64,000 bases of DNA from Dysidea avara. Taxonomy: Eukaryota; Porifera; Demospongiae; Dictyoceratida; Dysideidae. The stretch covers positions 18,860,220 through 18,924,219 of the forward strand of contig NC_089275.1 in the NCBI RefSeq assembly GCF_963678975.1. Direction: 5' to 3'. Below are positions 59,201-64,000 of this stretch, in pieces; the first letter of the stretch is position 1, and each line of letters opens with the position of its first letter. Under the pieces are notes generated by a model. It did no database searches. It was given only the letters and a program-made list of their open reading frames with translations, and was not told where the DNA came from. The position numbers were made by a program, and so were the translations under genes.

Positions 59201-60919
59201 GGCTATTTTTACTGCTTATACACTACATACAGGTACTGTATGTTTGTCACCTCTGTAGTTGACAGTTAAAATCTGTCAAAAGAGATTTTTATTAACTGCA
59301 AATAGCTTGCATTGACTACAAAACTTTAGTTTAGTTGAAATGCACAAATTGCACCTATAAATTAATTCTGGTGAACTTTTGAGACATTGTGAAAATTAAA
59401 TGGCTACAGCTTCTGGAGGGCTATGCCCCCCAGACCCCCGCTGCTTACTCTGCTCAGCCACTCCTCACATCAACTATTTCCTCCACCACAGCTGTAACAC
59501 TGTTCACAATAAAAACTCCCCATGCACAACCAGTTTATAGGGGTAGCTATTCTTGTTGGTGTTCAACATGGAACAGTCTTATTGAGTGTGAAAAGTATCT
59601 CATACCGTAGACGTAGGCACCCAGTTTCCTAGTGATATTAATTTGTAACTGTTGTTTATGATTGTGATAATTCCTAACTAGTGCAATTAAAAGTTATTAA
59701 TTTACAAAATATATATGAATGATTACAACATAGCTATGTAGTGGCCATAGACATAGCAAGATACTTTTAGATAGTGAGGCTCTGCTCCAAGCTAAGTACA
59801 GTAGTATTCAAGACACAAGGAGCACAATCCCTCTGGTGGACTGGTGGCATGCTCCACAGGAATTTTATCCTTCGAAAGTTAAATCTGAGGCAATTATTTT
59901 CACTGACTGCTGTAGTAGAACGGCTGACTGTTCTATTAGAGTATTTCAATCTTCAAAAAAATACACCTACATAATTGGTTTATGACGTGGCTTTCAGAAT
60001 GTGATGTTGCCTTCAATGACTATTATTAATGTTGTAGCAGTGTAGCTGCTGTATATATCACTAATAATGGACCTTTTCACAATGATGTCAAAGCACAAAA
60101 TGTCATAGTGTGGACACTTTTGTACAGAGAGTATTGGGAGAGATGGCAGTTTGCTGTTAATATTTACATACTGCAGCAAGGGGCAAGGTGAGGCATGCAT
60201 ACTCACAAGACAAATGCGCATCGTTGTGTCAATACCAAAACTTAAGTCTGGTTTCGTCTGGTGGGACTATTTTGCATCGCCACATCATGTTAACTCACCT
60301 TATTATTCAGTAGTTCCATGTCATGAAATCTGCAAAAAAAAGAAGTTCATTTTAGTGATTACATACAAAGTGCCCACACTAAACACGGTCAATTATGATG
60401 TCATTGCAGATAAGGTCCCTTTCGTATTAATGGGTAAGTGTTGGCAAGTGGTGGATTATTACTTTTTAGTTCTAATTTGCAAGTAATTAATGGGATTATC
60501 AAGTTAAAGCCGTCTTGGCTTTATTGCCATGCCATGTTACGTGAATGCTAGTTCACTGAAACAGCATGAAAGGAGAGTACTGTATACAGGTAGCCCAGTG
60601 ATGTAGCCTAGATCAACAGCATGGCACTCACACGCTATCCAAGAGCTACAATAGCGTCACATAAATTCTCAACAGTGCGTAGATTCCTAGTGTCACTGCC
60701 AGCTATTTTTAATTTCATTAGCCTCTCTAGTACACTGGTTTCTCTATACTAAAACTACCATCAAAGTTTGGGAACAGTACACTGATCAACCGCCACCTTC
60801 ACCATTGTTCCAGGTATATCATCACTATAAGACCACTATTTTCTGTTGTCCCTATCTTTAGCTTGAATTACTGCTAGCGGTGAGAATGGTGGTGAAGCAC
60901 TAGAATTATCACCAGTGGT

Positions 60920-61318
60920 TAGGGCTGGGCGGTATTGGAGTTTCGCTTCACGATATATCGTACAAAAATATATCACGATATTACTATTTATCGCGGTTAT
61001 TAAAGATGACTGCTATATTAGAGTAGCTGACTGCTTTATTAGGGTATCTCGATCCTAGCTGACTGTTCTATTAGAGTATCTCGATCTTTGTAAAAAAATT
61101 GACTAGCTAGTACTAGGTCCTTGTTTGCAGTAGTATCACGTGATTATTTGAGGTGCATTATAACAACCTTAAGGGCTTAATAAGCTGTCACAAACACTAA
61201 AAATCGTAATAATATCGATATCGTGATATTATCGTTTCGCCGAAATCTGCGCGATACAGATATCGTTTCATTACAATACCGCGGTATTACTATAATACCG
61301 AGAAACCGCCCAGCCCTA
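60920..61318. mobile_element. hAT-type MITE, TSD CCAGTGGT
   Basis: Ends TAGGGCTGGGCGG and CCGCCCAGCCCTA, with the duplication CCAGTGGT at 60912-60919 and 61319-61326. The left unit keeps the empty site near 24352. It is almost identical to the 50965 element, so both moved recently. It contains three tandem CTCTATTAGAG-type motifs (61011-61088). Confidence 0.93.
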
Positions 61319-64000
61319 CCAGTGGTTTTGTTAAGTACAGTACTAAACGAAGCAATTAGGCCAATCCTGCTTCCCATACTGGACTCAAGCATATTTGCAT
61401 GTGGGCAGGCGGTCCATTTCCATTATTTCATTATAACATTGGCAGCTCTTCAAGCCATTATTTTCCTGGCACAATCATAAAAAGCTGTATAAAAGCATGC
61501 AGTATGAATAATAAGCTTGTCCCTTCCTTTTTAAGTCGCAAAAATAACACAAACATGAAGTTTGTGCTGAGTTGATAGCACTGCTGACATGTGAGCTGAC
61601 ACTGTTTCAAGATGGCTTTTACTGAGCCTGTTAGTATGGAAGAATAACTGGAAAATGATGGAAGAATATGGAATAATGGAATATTTAGAGCTGACAGTAG
61701 GCCAGAGTGGGCGGTGGATGGGAAACAGAATTTATTTGGAGTGGCCTTAAGTACATGAACAGCCATTTATACAACCTGTAACTGCAGACAGGTTGTTGTA
61801 ATGCAATGAGACAAAGTTTTCCTGAGAGAGGAAGACCACATCTAACATCTAAAGCAGCTTTGATGCATATATGGTAGTATGAAAAACTTTCAGCTTTTAA
61901 AAATGTATTTGTACAGGAGTCAATTGAAACCGTGAGTTGTGGATAACAATACCGCACTCCAGAAAAGTGAAGGAAGTAATTAATACTAATGACATATTTT
62001 GGTTAGGTAAACAAAAAGGACTATAGGGAGCTTCAGCTACTTCAATTTAAGCAACTTTTTAATGGCACTAGTTTAGGTCACTATGCAGTGATTCTCTGTT
62101 TTTCATCAGAAAATTCCAAATGTAAAATGTGGACAGGTGTGTCATACCATTACCCATTAACCATAGTGCTGGTACAATATAGCTAGCTAGTAAGCTTATT
62201 TTCATACATACTTCTATTCTCTGCATAACTGGCAGTTAGCTAACTTGGATGACTCTATATATGCACAACTTGGTATACCTACCTGCCTGATACCCAAGAG
62301 TGTCAAATGGGTGTATTACCCCGTGATTAATGATTGCGTAAAGTAACACGGATATTTCAGTAATTGTTCATTTCTATTGCCAATTTGCCTTGAAGGGTTG
62401 CTGTATTTAGCCACTAAACAAAGCGAAAACATGATAGCATTAAAGGGATTTGTTTAAGTTCTGGAACTGCCAAGCGGATCCCTGAAGGCATGACAACACG
62501 CTCGTTTGTGTAACCGTTGTTTTAACAAGCTGGAGTTATCTTGGGTCCTTACTACACTTTCCTTGTACAATAACTGTTGAATACTTGGTTGAATAACATG
62601 GAAAACTGGCAAGCAAACACCCGTTGTCATGTACACATTTCAAATTACCATTTCACGTAAACGAACAATTACTGAAGTATCCGTGTTACTTTATGCAATC
62701 ATTAATCACGGGCTAATATACCATTTGACACTCGTGGATTCTATTGTATACTCTTGCTGATACCAATACCTAGCAGTAAATGTTCACCAACAGAGATACC
62801 GATAATTGCCATACAATTCACACACCTCTCAAGTTAGCTATGTGTGACTACTCTATTAAAGAATATTTTATTGTGCAGTGACTGTCCTATTAGAGCATTT
62901 CAATCTTAAAATCAGAAAATCAATAGGGAGCTCCAGCTACTTCAATTAAAAAAAACTTTTTAAATGCACTAGTTTAGGCCACTATTTGGTGATTTTCTGT
63001 AAAATTCCGAATGTAAAGTGTGGGAGGGTGGGTCATTACCATTATCCATATATAGTACTGGCACAATATAGTGTGCTGGTAGGCTTATTTTCATACTCAT
63101 ATTCTCGCACAACTGGAAGTTACCTAAGGGATGACTCTACATACGTTTAGACTATGGTATGGCTCATTTACAGGTTTACTAAATCACTTAGTCACCTGAC
63201 ATGCTCACTTAGTCACCTGACATGTTCACTTAGAAACCCACCCTCAAGCAATTTTGCACATGATAAATAGTTATAACACGAAAGGCACACTGCAGTACTT
63301 GATAATACTGTAATACTCTTCTTCTCCGTGTCCTGCAAATAATTCTGGACAAATAGTAGACTAAACGGCGTATCTACTGTAGCTCTAGCTGTTACTTTGG
63401 TTACCAGTCGAATAATTATTTTTGTGGGCGCTGTAAGGGCTTCAGGAAGAAATTGTTCCACTGTTCTGTACTGTTCTTTCACCCCACACTCATGCTCTGG
63501 CTATAAAGGTACGTACTTTAAACCATACTCTAAATAAGTTTGACACCGCAACCAACGGGAACTAAGTGATTTAGTAACCTCTCAGGCCCTTAGTAGCGCC
63601 CTTGCTGCACTCAGGATGCTACAGCCTCGGGCCATCAGGGTTACTAAATCGCTTGTTCCCTTGGTCTTGGTGTCTAACTATTATATAACTTGGTAATCTT
63701 CTAAAGTAACAACCACACTTGCAACCACAAGATTCTGGTCCACTTCAGATGTGGCTACATATATACTAGTCATCCTTGAGTCTAGTCCCACTTGAAATTC
63801 AACTTCTTTTAAAATTTTGCAAATGCTAATTTTCACAGAGTTTACTGCACAATTCTCTTGGCTACAATGCACAAGGTACGGTAACTACTGTATGGCAATC
63901 TTGAAAAACTGAAGTGTACATACTCAGTATTTCATTAATAATGGTTAAATCTTTAGTAGTGGGAAATACGTGTGGTAGTAAAAATACATGTGGTATGTAT

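Larger units (their letters stand above)
49432..64000. repeat. Right copy of the tandem segmental duplication
   Basis: This is the second copy of the unit at 1-27659. It contains the end of the CNOT4-like gene, noncoding DNA, the second NHL exon and part of the TRIM intron. Right-only insertions are the hAT MITE with its nested LINE (50965-55792) and a sister MITE (60920-61318). Because the left copy preserves the uninterrupted site for these, and this copy preserves the empty sites for the left insertions, insertion boundaries and target duplications can be read directly. Confidence 0.9.
58009..64000 (-). other. Intron of the second TRIM-NHL gene (incomplete)
   Basis: Collinear with 18553-27659 but without the left-copy insertions at 19284, 21142 and 25899. 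It contains the SINE-like core at 59129-59200 and the MITE at 60920. No exon is visible. Confidence 0.75.

Overview
The window reads as nuclear DNA of an intron-rich, AT-rich animal packed with transposons. A sponge or another early-branching marine invertebrate is my best guess. This is inferred from the TRIM-NHL and CNOT4 gene structures with short GT-AG introns, the mix of hAT-type MITEs, a Ginger/GIN-type element, CR1-like and R2-group LINEs, and many foldback repeats. It is not proven by any marker gene.

The main architecture is a tandem segmental duplication with an offset of about 49.43 kb. Bases 1-27659 align with 49432-64000; the right copy is shorter because the left copy has taken up many more insertions, and the alignment runs off the window end. 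Each unit holds the 3' end of a CNOT4-like gene (+), noncoding DNA, and a TRIM-NHL gene (-) whose NHL exon is far from its RING/B-box/coiled-coil/filamin exon. In the left unit the complete TRIM-NHL gene is present (exon 1 at 28945-30356, 10.4 kb intron, exon 2 at 17709-18552, 751 residues, splice phase exact). In the right unit only exon 2 (57165-58008) lies in the window. The two NHL exons are both open, and most of their differences change amino acids.

Between the units lie a lone ABCC-transporter-like exon (30838-30930) and a CNOT4 copy that starts abruptly at the RRM exon (32688) and runs to 50806. It lacks the RING exons, has in-frame stops, and has a hAT MITE inside one exon. This is what a tandem duplication with breakpoints inside CNOT4 and inside an ABCC gene would leave.

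The left unit carries a 10.3 kb DNA transposon (7278-17562) with long inverted repeats, a retroviral-type integrase, a cysteine-rich CXC segment, a Ulp1-type protease and a PHD finger. Nested in it are a CR1-like endonuclease fragment and smaller repeats. The right unit carries a hAT MITE (50965-55792) split by an R2-group LINE (51130-55548), which is itself split by another hAT MITE and a 1 kb insert. That LINE has an apparent Tudor-like insert inside its reverse transcriptase.

Two repeat themes cut across the window. One is a short palindromic motif (core CTCTATTAGAGTATCTCGAT) found at about 20 places. The other is a transposon family with CANGGGYGGATYYAGG-like ends and 5-bp target duplications. 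No rRNA genes, true tRNA genes or CRISPR arrays were seen.
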